Source: Collinsella sp.
GTDB lineage: Bacteria > Actinomycetota > Coriobacteriia > Coriobacteriales > Coriobacteriaceae
Direction: 5' to 3'
Length of the DNA: 21,471 nucleotides
NCBI GenBank assembly: GCA_019419625.1
Contig: DXZO01000055.1
Location: 1 to 21,471 of the forward strand
Positions 1-8,412 of the stretch are shown in pieces; position 1 is the stretch's first letter, and every line of letters starts with the position of its first letter. Under the pieces are notes generated by a model that made no database searches, was not told the origin of the DNA, and saw only the letters and a program-made list of their open reading frames with translations. The position numbers and the translations under genes were made by a program.

Positions 1-65
1 CCTGCGCAAGACGGAAAGCACATTAAGTGCTTTCCTTTGCGTGCGGAACTCGCGATAAACTTCAT
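1..65 (+). repeat. Copy A of a hairpin-bearing repeat (inverted partner at 244-308)
   Basis: Positions 40-65 are the exact reverse complement of 244-269 (26 bp). The rest of 1-39 matches the complement of 270-308 with scattered changes. Copy A contains a perfect 9-bp hairpin: stem GGAAAGCAC (13-21), loop ATTAA, stem GTGCTTTCC (27-35), followed by TTTGCG. The hairpin resembles an intrinsic terminator with a weak T-tract, so it could end the transcript of the gene to the left. The conserved flank is more than a terminator needs. Confidence 0.75.
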
Positions 66-220
66 ATGCGGCCCTCCCGGGCGCAAGCAAAAGGACTGGT
101 TAGTGCCGCTCGCAATTTAGTTAGACAGTCTATTCAGTAGTCAGATTTCGGATTTGTAGATAGACGCTGCAGCATTTCCCCAGATAAAATCGACCAAAAT
201 AAACCTGTCCCTAATTGGCA

Positions 221-353
221 GGTTTCCCGTGGGGCGGGCACTGATGAAGTTTATCGCGAGTTCCGCACGAACAGGAGGCCACTTAATGTGGCCTCCGTCG
301 TGAGCAGGACTGTAGAGCAGGAAACTTCATCAGTGCCCGCCCCACGGGAAACC
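221..353. repeat. 32-bp perfect inverted repeat enclosing the copy B hairpin
   Basis: Positions 221-252 and 322-353 are exact reverse complements over 32 bp, separated by 69 bp that contain the 274-296 hairpin. The left arm shares nine bases (244-252) with the start of copy B. As RNA or as a cruciform this gives a long stem with a nested stem-loop. A shorter stem at 201-207/219-225 overlaps its left edge and could form an alternative pairing. Confidence 0.8.
244..308 (-). repeat. Copy B of the hairpin-bearing repeat, opposite orientation
   Basis: This is the reverse-strand counterpart of 1-65. Its hairpin on the plus strand is GGAGGCCAC (274-282), loop TTAAT, GTGGCCTCC (288-296). Relative to copy A the stem differs at several positions, but both arms changed together so all nine pairs are kept, and the five-base loop is identical when read on the minus strand. 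This indicates constraint on the folded structure rather than on the primary sequence of the stem. Confidence 0.75.
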
Positions 354-541
354 GGCGGGATAGACCGGTTCAGATGGGGCTTTGATGCATGGGTGGTCTG
401 TTGTTGTGCAAATGGGTATCATACTGTGGTTACTGCATCGACTCTGCGATGCATGTTTGTACGTTCCCGGCGGTCGGTTTGCCAGAAGCGCCCCGTCGGT
501 TGTTCCAGACCCGTTTCGAAGAAAGGAAACCACACTAACCT

Positions 542-2212
542 ATGGCAGCTAAAAAATCATCTCCCTTGAAGATCATCCCGCTCGGCGGTCTTGACGGCAT
601 CGGCAAGAACATGACGGTCTTCGAGTGCGGCGACGACATGGTGCTCGTCGACGCCGGTCTTATGTTCCCGGATGACTCCCAGCCCGGTATCGACCTGGTG
701 CTTCCCGACTACACCTATGTTCTGGAGAACGAGGAGAAGCTCCGCGGTATCGTCGTCACTCACGGCCACGAGGACCACACCGGTTCGCTTCCGTATCTGC
801 TGCAGGACCTCAACAACAAGGTTCCCATCTTTTCGAGCAAGCTGACGCTTGGCTTTATCGAGGGCAAGCTTTCTGAGTTCCGCATCCGCGCACCCAAGTT
901 CCGCGAGGTCAAGGGCGGCAGCCATGTCAACCTCGGCGGCATCTCGCTCGACTTCTTCTCGATGACGCACTCCATCCCCGGCGCTCTGGGCGTGTTCATC
1001 CGTACTAATCAGGGCACCGTTATGCACACCGGCGACTTTAAGCTCGACCAGACGCCCATCGATGGCGTCACGCCCGACTATGCCGCTATCAGCCGCTTTG
1101 CCAAGCAGGGCATCGACCTGCTGCTTTCCGATTCCACCAATGCCACGGTTCCCGGCTTTACCAAGTCCGAGGCCGAGGTTGGTCCCAACCTGCTGCACGC
1201 CATCAAGAACGCTCCGGGTCGCGTGTTCGTCGCATCGTTCTCGAGCCACATCCATCGTTTGCAGCAGATCTGCGATGCCGCCCGCAAGTGCGGCCGTAAG
1301 GTCGTTGTGACCGGTCGCTCCATGCTCACGAACACCCGCGTGGCGCGCGAGCTCGGTTATCTCAACATCGATGATGCCGATATCATCGATGCCTTCGATA
1401 TTGATAACCTTCCTGACGACAAGATCGTCGTCATGTGCACTGGTTCGCAGGGCGAGCCGCTGTCGGCCCTGTCCCGCATGGCCAATGGCGAGCACAAGAC
1501 GCTCTCCATCCACGAGGGCGATACCGTTATCCTCTCGGCAACTCCCGTTCCTGGCAACGAGAAGGCCGTCCAGCAGGTCGTCAACAGCCTGGCCAAGCTC
1601 GGCTGCGACGTGTGGGATAAGAACCGCGCTCTCGTCCACGTCTCGGGTCACGGTAGCCAGGAGGAGCTCAAGCTCCTGATGGCCATGGCCAAGCCCACGT
1701 ATTTTATGCCGGTTCACGGTGAGGCCGTGCATCTGCGCGCCCATGCCCAGCTGGCGCGCAAGATGGGCATCAAGGACGATCATATCTTTATCCTCGATAA
1801 CGGCGACACGCTCGAGATGCGCGGTGGTATCGTCAAGCGCGGTACGCCCGTCGAGTCCGGTGTCGTTTACGTCGACGGCCTGCGTATCGGCGATACCGAC
1901 CCCATCGTCCTGCGCGATCGCCAGAAGCTCGCCAACGACGGTATGGTCACGGCCGTTGCCATCGTCTCCCTCAAACACAAGAAGATCGAGGCCATCGAGT
2001 TCTCGGGCCGCGGCGTCTCGTTTGCCATCGACGACCAGTTCTCCGAGGATGCCTCCGCGTCCATTATGAAGACGATCGAGAAGGGTAAGTTTAGCTTTAC
2101 CAGCAGCGGTTCCGATGCCATTCGCAAGGCCGTGCGCGATTCGCTCTCTAACTTTATCTGGAGCCGTACGCGCACCCGTCCGATGATCATCCCGGTCGTC
2201 ATGGAGGTTTAG
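542..2212 (+). CDS. rnj: Ribonuclease J
   Basis: Cytoplasmic metallo-beta-lactamase/beta-CASP nuclease with endo- and 5'-3' exoribonuclease activity in mRNA decay and rRNA processing. The 556-residue length is usual for the family. The zinc-binding HGHEDH motif sits at residues 74-79 after VVT, and HTGDF at 162-166 supplies further metal ligands. The beta-CASP region follows (SHIHR, then VMCTGSQGEP), and the C-terminal part contains PVHGEAVHLRAHAQLA, typical of RNase J. The start is the ATG preceded by AAAGGA at 522-527, 14 nt away, which is longer than ideal but similar in sequence to the site before yajQ. It heads a packed gene run, and its last codons carry the ribosome-binding site of ftsK. 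The same organism also encodes RNase Y (rny, below), so both endonuclease systems coexist. Confidence 0.96.
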   Translation: MAAKKSSPLKIIPLGGLDGIGKNMTVFECGDDMVLVDAGLMFPDDSQPGIDLVLPDYTYVLENEEKLRGIVVTHGHEDHTGSLPYLLQDLNNKVPIFSSKLTLGFIEGKLSEFRIRAPKFREVKGGSHVNLGGISLDFFSMTHSIPGALGVFIRTNQGTVMHTGDFKLDQTPIDGVTPDYAAISRFAKQGIDLLLSDSTNATVPGFTKSEAEVGPNLLHAIKNAPGRVFVASFSSHIHRLQQICDAARKCGRKVVVTGRSMLTNTRVARELGYLNIDDADIIDAFDIDNLPDDKIVVMCTGSQGEPLSALSRMANGEHKTLSIHEGDTVILSATPVPGNEKAVQQVVNSLAKLGCDVWDKNRALVHVSGHGSQEELKLLMAMAKPTYFMPVHGEAVHLRAHAQLARKMGIKDDHIFILDNGDTLEMRGGIVKRGTPVESGVVYVDGLRIGDTDPIVLRDRQKLANDGMVTAVAIVSLKHKKIEAIEFSGRGVSFAIDDQFSEDASASIMKTIEKGKFSFTSSGSDAIRKAVRDSLSNFIWSRTRTRPMIIPVVMEV

Positions 2213-2213
2213 T

Positions 2214-4991
2214 TTGGCGCGCGGATCTGCACAAAACGCCAAAGGCAATAAGGCCAATAACCAACCGGCATCTGCTAAGGGTGCCGGTTCCCATCTGCGT
2301 GCCAATAAGGGCCACGAGGCGGACTTCGACGATTTTGAGCCCTTGGTGGAGCCCTCGGCCAACCGCGATATCGCCGGCGTGGTCATTGCCGTTTTGGCGA
2401 TTGCGTCCTTCATTGCCGTGATTTCGCCGGCGACTGCACCCGTTACGGCTGCGGTTGCCGGTTTCTACCACCTGGGCTTTGGTTTGGGCGCCTACGTGCT
2501 GCCGATCGTCATTTTGCTGTTTGCCGCCACGCTCTTTTTAGGTGAGGACTCGCCGCTCAACGCGCGCTCCGTTGCGGGCGGTGCCGTGGTCTTTATCGCT
2601 GTCGTCTCCATTCTCTCGCTGATGGTGCCGGGTACGAGCGACTCGTGCGACCTTATGTTCAGGCCGCAGAACCTTTCCGTGTCGGGCGGCTACATTGGCG
2701 CCTTTATCGCAAGTGCCTTGCAAAACGCCCTGGGTAAACCTATCGCCATGGTTGTCTTGCTGGGGCTTGTCGTCGTTGGTTTGGTCATTATCGGCTTTTC
2801 GGTGGGCGGTGTGCTGCGCTCTGCCCGCGATCGTGCGGCAGATTTTGCCGAACGCCGTCGTGCCGATGTCAACGCCAGCCCTTGGGGTGACGACGAAGCC
2901 CTGTCGGTGCCCGGCGTCGCTCGTCCGCACCTGAGCATTCTTCGTCAAAAGGGCTCCGATGCTGCCGTGACCACGGTCATGGGTGGCGATGTAGACCCGG
3001 TTTTGGATGACGACGAGGACGATGACCCGTTTGTCGACGTGTCCGAGGCTGTGGAGGCCGAGCGCGCTAAGACCACGCTGTTGCCGCGCCGCCATGCCAA
3101 GAAGGGCAAGTCTGCGCCTAAGCTCAATACGAGTGAGCCCGACCCGTCTTGGTCCGATAGCGAGATTGAGCTCACCGAGGGCGATGACGAGGACGACGAG
3201 GCTCCGATTGAGACCGCAAAGACAACTTTGCTGCCGCGTCGCCATGCAAAGCGCGGCCAGGTAACCGGCCAGCTTTCGATGGAAGACGACCCCGATAAGA
3301 TCGACGAGTCCGAGCCGCCGTTTGCCGTGAATCCCGTCTCGGCCGCACTTCAGATTCCCGACTTCCTGAAGCATCCCAAGGTTGCCGATGCGCCTGCCAC
3401 GAGTGCTATCGAATCGGCTGCGGCTCGTGATGGGGGAGTGGACGACGGCGCCGCAGATAACGAGGGCGAAGAAGAGGACGGCCTCAAGCTTCCGCCGCTC
3501 GAAATCCTGCATGCCAACCCGCAGTCGGCTTCCGCCGCGTCTTCGGACAAGGAGCTGGAGCAGACCGCTGAGTCACTGCAATCCACCTTGCTTGAGTTTG
3601 GTCGCAGTGCCCGCGTGGTCGGCTGGATCGCCGGCCCCACGGTGACGACCTTTAAACTGCAGCCCGGTGAGGGCGAGCGTGTGAGCAAAATCTCGAGCCT
3701 CGAGGACGATATCGCGCTTTCGCTCGCTGCCCAGTCGGTGCGTATCTTTGCCCCGATCCCCGGCACCTCGCTCGTGGGCATCGAGATTCCCAACCGCAAG
3801 CGCCAGAACGTCAATCTGGGCGACGTGCTGCCCTATGTGAAGGGCGGTCCGCTCGAGCTCGCCATCGGCCGCGACGCCGAGGGCACGCCGGTTGTCGCCG
3901 ACCTCGCCAAGATGCCTCACCTGTTGATTGCCGGTACGACCGGTTCTGGTAAGTCGGTGATGATCAATTCCATCATCACGACCTTGCTCATGCGCGCCCT
4001 TCCCGAGGACGTTCGCCTGATCATGGTTGACCCCAAGCGCGTCGAGCTTGCGGGCTATAACGGCCTGCCGCATCTCTATGTGCCCGTGGTGACCGAGCCC
4101 AAGCAAGCCGCGAGCGCTCTGCAATGGGCCGTGTCCGAGATGGAGCGTCGCCTGAAGGTCTTCGAGCGTCTCAACGTGCGTAAGATCTCGACCTACAATG
4201 AAAAGCAGGCCGCCGGCGAGTTTGAGCATTACGACAACCCGCCGCAAAAGATGCCCTACCTGGTCATCATCATCGACGAGCTCTCTGACCTGATGATGGT
4301 CGCCGGTAAGGATGTCGAGGCCTCGATCGTGCGTATTGCACAGCTGGGCCGTGCCGCCGGTATTCACCTTATCGTTGCCACGCAGCGCCCCAGCTCCAAT
4401 GTGGTGACGGGCCTCATCAAGGCCAACATCACCAACCGCATCGCCTTTAACGTCGCCACGGGCATCGACTCGCGCGTCATCATCGACCAGATGGGCGCCG
4501 AGAAGCTCACCGGTTTGGGCGACATGCTGTTCTCCAAGGTCGACTGGGGCAAGCCCCGCCGTATCCAGGGCTGCTTTGTCTCGGACGACGAAATCAACGA
4601 GATTGTCGAGTTCGTCAAGTCGCAGAGCGAGCCCGACTACCACGAGGAGATTCTGTCCGCCGTGGCGCCCGCTTCCATGTCCATGGCTGGTGGCGGCGGC
4701 ATTGTCCGCACCGGAGTCGCCGAGCCGCAAGACGATGATCCGCTCATTTGGGAAGCCGCCCATATTGTGGTGGAATCGCAGCTGGGCTCCACATCTGGCC
4801 TGCAACGCCGCCTGAAGGTTGGCTATGCGCGTGCCGGGCGTATTATGGACATGCTGGAAGAAAAGGGTGTCGTCGGCCCGCCCGACGGTTCCAAGCCGCG
4901 CGAGGTCCTGTTGGACGAGGAGGGGCTTGCCGCGCTGGAATCTGTCGACGCCGAGATGGCACGTGAAGATCGTGAGTTTGGAGGATTCTGA
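2214..4991 (+). CDS. ftsK: DNA translocase FtsK/SpoIIIE family
   Basis: Septum-anchored ATPase that pumps chromosomal DNA through the closing division site. It has 925 residues. About four N-terminal membrane segments are visible (roughly 54-72, 88-109, 118-138, 177-197). A long acidic linker (about 200-500) follows, then the RecA-like motor with Walker A GTTGSGKS at 574-581 and Walker B LVIIIDE at 683-689. The C-terminal winged-helix gamma domain, which reads polar DNA signals in this family, begins near DPLIWEAAHIV (842 on). The start is TTG: GGAGG at 2203-2207, inside the end of rnj, is 6 nt upstream and no better start is near. The gap to rnj is 1 nt, so translation is probably coupled. 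The linker carries a 12-residue motif twice (285-296 and 335-346), described as a finding. Confidence 0.96.
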   Translation: MARGSAQNAKGNKANNQPASAKGAGSHLRANKGHEADFDDFEPLVEPSANRDIAGVVIAVLAIASFIAVISPATAPVTAAVAGFYHLGFGLGAYVLPIVILLFAATLFLGEDSPLNARSVAGGAVVFIAVVSILSLMVPGTSDSCDLMFRPQNLSVSGGYIGAFIASALQNALGKPIAMVVLLGLVVVGLVIIGFSVGGVLRSARDRAADFAERRRADVNASPWGDDEALSVPGVARPHLSILRQKGSDAAVTTVMGGDVDPVLDDDEDDDPFVDVSEAVEAERAKTTLLPRRHAKKGKSAPKLNTSEPDPSWSDSEIELTEGDDEDDEAPIETAKTTLLPRRHAKRGQVTGQLSMEDDPDKIDESEPPFAVNPVSAALQIPDFLKHPKVADAPATSAIESAAARDGGVDDGAADNEGEEEDGLKLPPLEILHANPQSASAASSDKELEQTAESLQSTLLEFGRSARVVGWIAGPTVTTFKLQPGEGERVSKISSLEDDIALSLAAQSVRIFAPIPGTSLVGIEIPNRKRQNVNLGDVLPYVKGGPLELAIGRDAEGTPVVADLAKMPHLLIAGTTGSGKSVMINSIITTLLMRALPEDVRLIMVDPKRVELAGYNGLPHLYVPVVTEPKQAASALQWAVSEMERRLKVFERLNVRKISTYNEKQAAGEFEHYDNPPQKMPYLVIIIDELSDLMMVAGKDVEASIVRIAQLGRAAGIHLIVATQRPSSNVVTGLIKANITNRIAFNVATGIDSRVIIDQMGAEKLTGLGDMLFSKVDWGKPRRIQGCFVSDDEINEIVEFVKSQSEPDYHEEILSAVAPASMSMAGGGGIVRTGVAEPQDDDPLIWEAAHIVVESQLGSTSGLQRRLKVGYARAGRIMDMLEEKGVVGPPDGSKPREVLLDEEGLAALESVDAEMAREDREFGGF

Positions 4992-6502
4992 TGGCTGCAC
5001 GCTTTGGTGACATGCTGCTCGAGCAGCGTCGCCGAATGGGCCTTTCCATTCAGCAGGTCGCCAACACCATCAAAATCAGGCCGCAGATCATCGAGTTTTT
5101 CGAGACCGGTAACTTTGCTTCGATGCCGCCGCGCGGCTATGCGCAGGGCATGATTTCGAGCTATGCTCGTTTTTTGGGCCTCAATCCGCGCGAGGTCGTC
5201 AATGCCTACTTTGACGAACTGATGGCATATGAGCGCGAGACGTCGCAGCAGGGCGGTCGTTTCCAGGACGCCGCCGGCTATGTCAATTCGCGTTCCTCGG
5301 TGGATAATGGGCGCTTCCTGATGGTTCAGGGTGGTCGTTCGACCCGCTATGGACAGCGTCCTCAGCAGGCCGGTTATATTACCGAGACGGGTTCGGGCGA
5401 GGAGATTCGCTCGCAGCGTGACCGGTTCCGCAGTACGCCGATGCCCGAGGACCGTGCACTTCCCGCTGCCCGCGGCGTGGCGCGTGACCCTCGTGCCGGC
5501 TACGGCGACGGCGGCTATTCCGATCGCGGTTACCGTGGTGTCTCCACCGGACGCTCTCGCGGTGGCTATGCGGACGCCAACACCACTCAGGTGACGCCGC
5601 GTCTTCGCTCTCAACCACAGCCGCATGGCCAGCGCTCTTCGGCTCCGCGTGCGGGCCAGCGTGCCTATCAAGGCCGCGGTGAACTTGCGCCCCGCTCGGG
5701 TCAGCGCAGCCTTCAGGGCCAGGGTGGCTATCGCGGCCGTTCCGATAGCAATCGTGGTCGTATGCCTCAGGGAGGCGGCCGCAGCAGTTCCAGTCGTGGA
5801 CGCGGCGGTTCCCGTGCTCCTCAAAACAACGGGCTCGATCCGCGTATCGTCTACGCCGGTATCGGTGCCGTGGCGTTGCTGCTGATCGTGCTTATCGTGG
5901 TACTTCTGCGCGGCTGCGCATCTTCGACGCCTGAGACCACGCCCGAGACGCCCACTGCTACCAAGACGACGACCAAGAAGTCATCTAAGAAGACCGAAAC
6001 GGTCGACGAGGACGAAGACGCCGATGAGGCGACGGATGAGTCGACCGATTCGGACGCCACCAAGACGATGGCTAAAAAGGAAGAGAACGAGGTAACGAAG
6101 GTCAAGGTCTCCGTTGCCAAGGGAAAGACCGCCTGGATTGAGGTCAAGGTTGACGGCAAGTCGGTCTATGGTGCCCAGGCGACTGGCCCCTTTGAGCAGG
6201 AGTACACGCCCGAGTCCTCGATCGAGATCACTACGTCCAAGCCTTCCGATGTCACCGTTACCAAGAACGGCGAAAAGGTCCGTTACGATACCAAGACCTC
6301 GGGCGTGGCACGTGTGACGATCACCGTTCCCAAGAAGGAGACGACTGATTCCGAGAATGGTGAAAGTTCTGATGGTGCCGACACCACCGATGGCACCGAC
6401 ACCACCGACGGCACCGATGCCCAGTCCACGGATGGCGCCGATACCGCAACTGACGGTCAGATGCCCACCGATTCTACCGACTATTCGTACGATAGCTACT
6501 AA
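4991..6502 (+). CDS. RodZ-like membrane protein with N-terminal helix-turn-helix
   Basis: Likely a bitopic cell-shape or morphogenesis protein of the RodZ type. Residues about 4-75 form a helix-turn-helix domain with the family-typical RGYAQGMISSYARFLGLNP. A long cytoplasmic linker (about 90-280) is rich in Arg and Gly with many RG and RGG runs. A single membrane span covers about 286-308 (IVYAGIGAVALLLIV onward). Outside, a Thr/Lys/Asp-rich stretch leads to a beta-type domain (about 360-450) resembling the RodZ C-terminal domain (VKVDGKSVYGAQ, SGVARVTITV), then a DGT-rich tail. The start codon overlaps the ftsK stop by one base (TGATG), with GGAGG 6 nt upstream. RodZ in model rods binds MreB; whether this organism has MreB cannot be seen here, so I give no gene symbol. 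The RG-rich linker is not typical of RodZ. Confidence 0.85.
   Translation: MAARFGDMLLEQRRRMGLSIQQVANTIKIRPQIIEFFETGNFASMPPRGYAQGMISSYARFLGLNPREVVNAYFDELMAYERETSQQGGRFQDAAGYVNSRSSVDNGRFLMVQGGRSTRYGQRPQQAGYITETGSGEEIRSQRDRFRSTPMPEDRALPAARGVARDPRAGYGDGGYSDRGYRGVSTGRSRGGYADANTTQVTPRLRSQPQPHGQRSSAPRAGQRAYQGRGELAPRSGQRSLQGQGGYRGRSDSNRGRMPQGGGRSSSSRGRGGSRAPQNNGLDPRIVYAGIGAVALLLIVLIVVLLRGCASSTPETTPETPTATKTTTKKSSKKTETVDEDEDADEATDESTDSDATKTMAKKEENEVTKVKVSVAKGKTAWIEVKVDGKSVYGAQATGPFEQEYTPESSIEITTSKPSDVTVTKNGEKVRYDTKTSGVARVTITVPKKETTDSENGESSDGADTTDGTDTTDGTDAQSTDGADTATDGQMPTDSTDYSYDSY
6371..6418 (+). repeat. Short in-frame tandem repeat encoding DGTDTT units
   Basis: An 18-bp unit, GATGGCACCGACACCACC with small variations, runs about two and a half times in frame within the extracellular tail of the RodZ-like protein (from residue 461). 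It is a plausible site for repeat-number change between strains. Confidence 0.7.
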
Positions 6503-6528
6503 GTCGCTCGTACGCGAAAGGAAACATC

Positions 6529-7026
6529 ATGGCTAAAGATTCCAGCTTCGACGTCGTGTCCGAGGTCAACATGCAAGAGGTCGATAACGCCTTCCAGCAG
6601 ACCACGCGCGAGATTTCCCAGCGCTATGACCTGAAGGATTCCGGCGCCACGATCGAGCTTTCGAAGGGCGACAAGCTCTTTACGATCAACGCCCCGGCCG
6701 ATTTTGTCTCCAAGCAGATTATCGACGTGCTGAGCTCCAAGCTCAGCAAGCGCGGCATTGACCTCAAGGCTGTCTCGTGGGATGCTCCGCAGGCGGCATC
6801 GGGCGGCACCGTGCGCGTGCTCGGCCATATCGTCGAGGGCATCGACCAGGCGACCGCCAAGAAGATCAACAAGGACATCAAGGATCAAAAGCTCAAGGTC
6901 AAGGTGACCATCGAGGCCGACAAGCTTCGTGTTTCCTCCGCTTCGAAGGACGCGTTGCAGACCGTGATCCAGTTCCTGCGCGACCAGGACTACGGCCAGC
7001 CGCTGCAGTTCACCAACTACCGCTAA
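6529..7026 (+). CDS. yajQ: YajQ family nucleotide-binding protein (UPF0234)
   Basis: Small cytoplasmic protein of 165 residues, the usual family length. It opens with DSSFDVVSEVNMQEVDNAF and ends in FLRDQDYGQPLQFTNYR, both hallmarks of YajQ. The family has a two-domain ferredoxin-like fold. A Xanthomonas member has been reported to bind cyclic di-GMP, and others bind nucleotides or RNA, but the role in this lineage is unknown. AAAGGA at 6516-6521 precedes the ATG by 7 nt. Gaps of 26 and 27 nt to its neighbours suggest it is read in the same transcript as the RodZ-like gene and rimO. Confidence 0.95.
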   Translation: MAKDSSFDVVSEVNMQEVDNAFQQTTREISQRYDLKDSGATIELSKGDKLFTINAPADFVSKQIIDVLSSKLSKRGIDLKAVSWDAPQAASGGTVRVLGHIVEGIDQATAKKINKDIKDQKLKVKVTIEADKLRVSSASKDALQTVIQFLRDQDYGQPLQFTNYR

Positions 7027-7053
7027 TATCATTCGAAAGGACCGCTCTCCAAC

Positions 7054-8403
7054 ATGGATACACCGTTGGGCTCCGTGCTCTACATCACCCTCGGGTGCGC
7101 TAAGAACGAGGTTGACACCGACCGCATGCGTTCTCTTTTGACCGCCGCAGGCTACGAGGAGGCATTCGACCCGCAGGATGCCGATATCGCCATCGTCAAT
7201 ACGTGCTCGTTCCTTGCCTCCGCAACGTCCGAGAGCATCGAGACCACGCTCGAGCTCGCCAACGAGGTCCAGGACGGCGTTCGTTCTTGCCCCATCGTCA
7301 TGTGCGGCTGTGTGCCGTCGCGCTATGGCGACGACCTGCCCGATGAGCTGCCCGAGGTCGCTGCCTTTGTGAAGGCCGACGAGGAGGATGGCATCGTGGC
7401 GGTCATCGATGGCGTGCTGGGCGTCGAGCGCGAGATTGCCGCCTATATTCCGCAGGTCAAGCGCACCGTCGAGGGCGCTGTCGCCTACGTCAAGATTTCC
7501 GATGGCTGCAACCGCTTCTGCAGCTTCTGCATGATCCCGTATATCCGCGGTCGTTATCACTCGCGCAATGCCGAGAGCATTATCTCCGAGGTACGCGACC
7601 TGGTTGCCGGCGGTGTGCGCGAGATCGTGCTGATCGGCCAGGACACGGGTATTTGGGGCACCGACTTTGCCGACGAAGACGTCACCGATGGCTCGCCGCG
7701 CAATCTGGCGCAGCTGCTGCATGCCGTCGCCGAGTCCGTGCGCCCGCACAACGTCTGGGTCCGCGTGCTCTATCTGCAGCCCGAGGGCATGACCGACGAG
7801 CTTATCGATACGATTCGCGATACGCCCGAGGTGCTGCCTTATATCGATATCCCCGTGCAGCACTGCGACGCGCGCATCCTCAAGGCTATGCGCCGTTCTG
7901 GTTCGCGCCAGGAGCTCGAGGACCTGTTCCGCGATCTGCGTGAGCGTATCCCCGGCATCGTGATCCGTTCCACGGCCATGGTCGGCTTCCCGACCGAGAC
8001 CGACGACGAGTTCCGCGACCTTATCGACTTTATGGACACCGTCGGCTTTGACTACACGAGCGTCTTTGCCTACTCGCAGGAGGAGGGCAGCCTGGCCGCT
8101 AAGATGGAGGGTCAGGTCGATGAGGAGGTCAAGCTCGAGCGCGCCCAGGAGGCCATGGACCTGGCCGAGTCGCTCGGTTTTGCCGCCACCGCCGCACATG
8201 TGGGCGAGCGCGCCCAGGTGATTGTCGACGGCATCGAGGAGACCGAGGACGGCGCCGAGCTGATCGGCCATGCTTGGTTCCAGGCGCCCGATTCCGATGG
8301 CGCGGTGCACTTGGACGCCAGCGAGGCGTCCGTGGGCGATATTCTGACGGTCGAGTTTACCGATAGCTTCTGCTATGAGCTTATCGGCCATGTTGTGGAG
8401 TAG
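7054..8403 (+). CDS. rimO: Ribosomal protein uS12 methylthiotransferase RimO
   Basis: Radical-SAM enzyme that adds a methylthio group to an aspartate of ribosomal protein S12. It has 449 residues. The N-terminal methylthiotransferase domain carries the second iron-sulfur cluster ligands at C15 (LGCAKNEVDTDRM), C51 (NTCSF) and C86 (CGC). The radical-SAM cluster is C152-x3-C156-x2-C159 in DGCNRFCSFCMIPYIRGR. A C-terminal TRAM-like domain begins near HVGERAQVIVDG. LGCAKNEVDTDRM and SDGCNRFCSFC mark it as RimO and separate it from MiaB, which is also in this window. The ATG follows AAAGGA, and pgsA begins 9 nt after its stop. Confidence 0.95.
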   Translation: MDTPLGSVLYITLGCAKNEVDTDRMRSLLTAAGYEEAFDPQDADIAIVNTCSFLASATSESIETTLELANEVQDGVRSCPIVMCGCVPSRYGDDLPDELPEVAAFVKADEEDGIVAVIDGVLGVEREIAAYIPQVKRTVEGAVAYVKISDGCNRFCSFCMIPYIRGRYHSRNAESIISEVRDLVAGGVREIVLIGQDTGIWGTDFADEDVTDGSPRNLAQLLHAVAESVRPHNVWVRVLYLQPEGMTDELIDTIRDTPEVLPYIDIPVQHCDARILKAMRRSGSRQELEDLFRDLRERIPGIVIRSTAMVGFPTETDDEFRDLIDFMDTVGFDYTSVFAYSQEEGSLAAKMEGQVDEEVKLERAQEAMDLAESLGFAATAAHVGERAQVIVDGIEETEDGAELIGHAWFQAPDSDGAVHLDASEASVGDILTVEFTDSFCYELIGHVVE

Positions 8404-8412
8404 GAGAGCATC

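Larger units (their letters stand above)
1..541. other. Gene-free leader upstream of rnj, rich in inverted repeats
   Basis: No convincing gene lies here. Reading frames in this stretch have no family resemblance, and the one at 288-569 runs over the rnj start. The stretch holds two copies of a roughly 65-bp element in opposite orientation (1-65 and 244-308), a 32-bp perfect inverted repeat (221-252 and 322-353), a small stem at 201-207/219-225 and another at 434-440/447-453. The middle part, about 100-215, is visibly richer in A/T than the flanking genes. The rnj promoter should lie in 354-520; TATCAT at 417-422 could be a -10 box, but I see no good -35 partner. The 3' end of the preceding gene is outside the window. 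Confidence 0.7.

Noticed and set aside
1..541. tRNA, riboswitch or insertion sequence in the leader
   Set aside because: No cloverleaf, known riboswitch core, transposase or target-site duplication could be recognised; only the inverted repeats are supported.
288..569. Possible 93-residue gene on the plus strand
   Set aside because: It crosses the copy B repeat, overlaps the rnj start in another frame, has no family resemblance, and its composition follows the repeats.
557..2413. Long open frame antisense to rnj
   Set aside because: Same mirror effect of G/C-biased codons; rnj is unambiguous on the plus strand.
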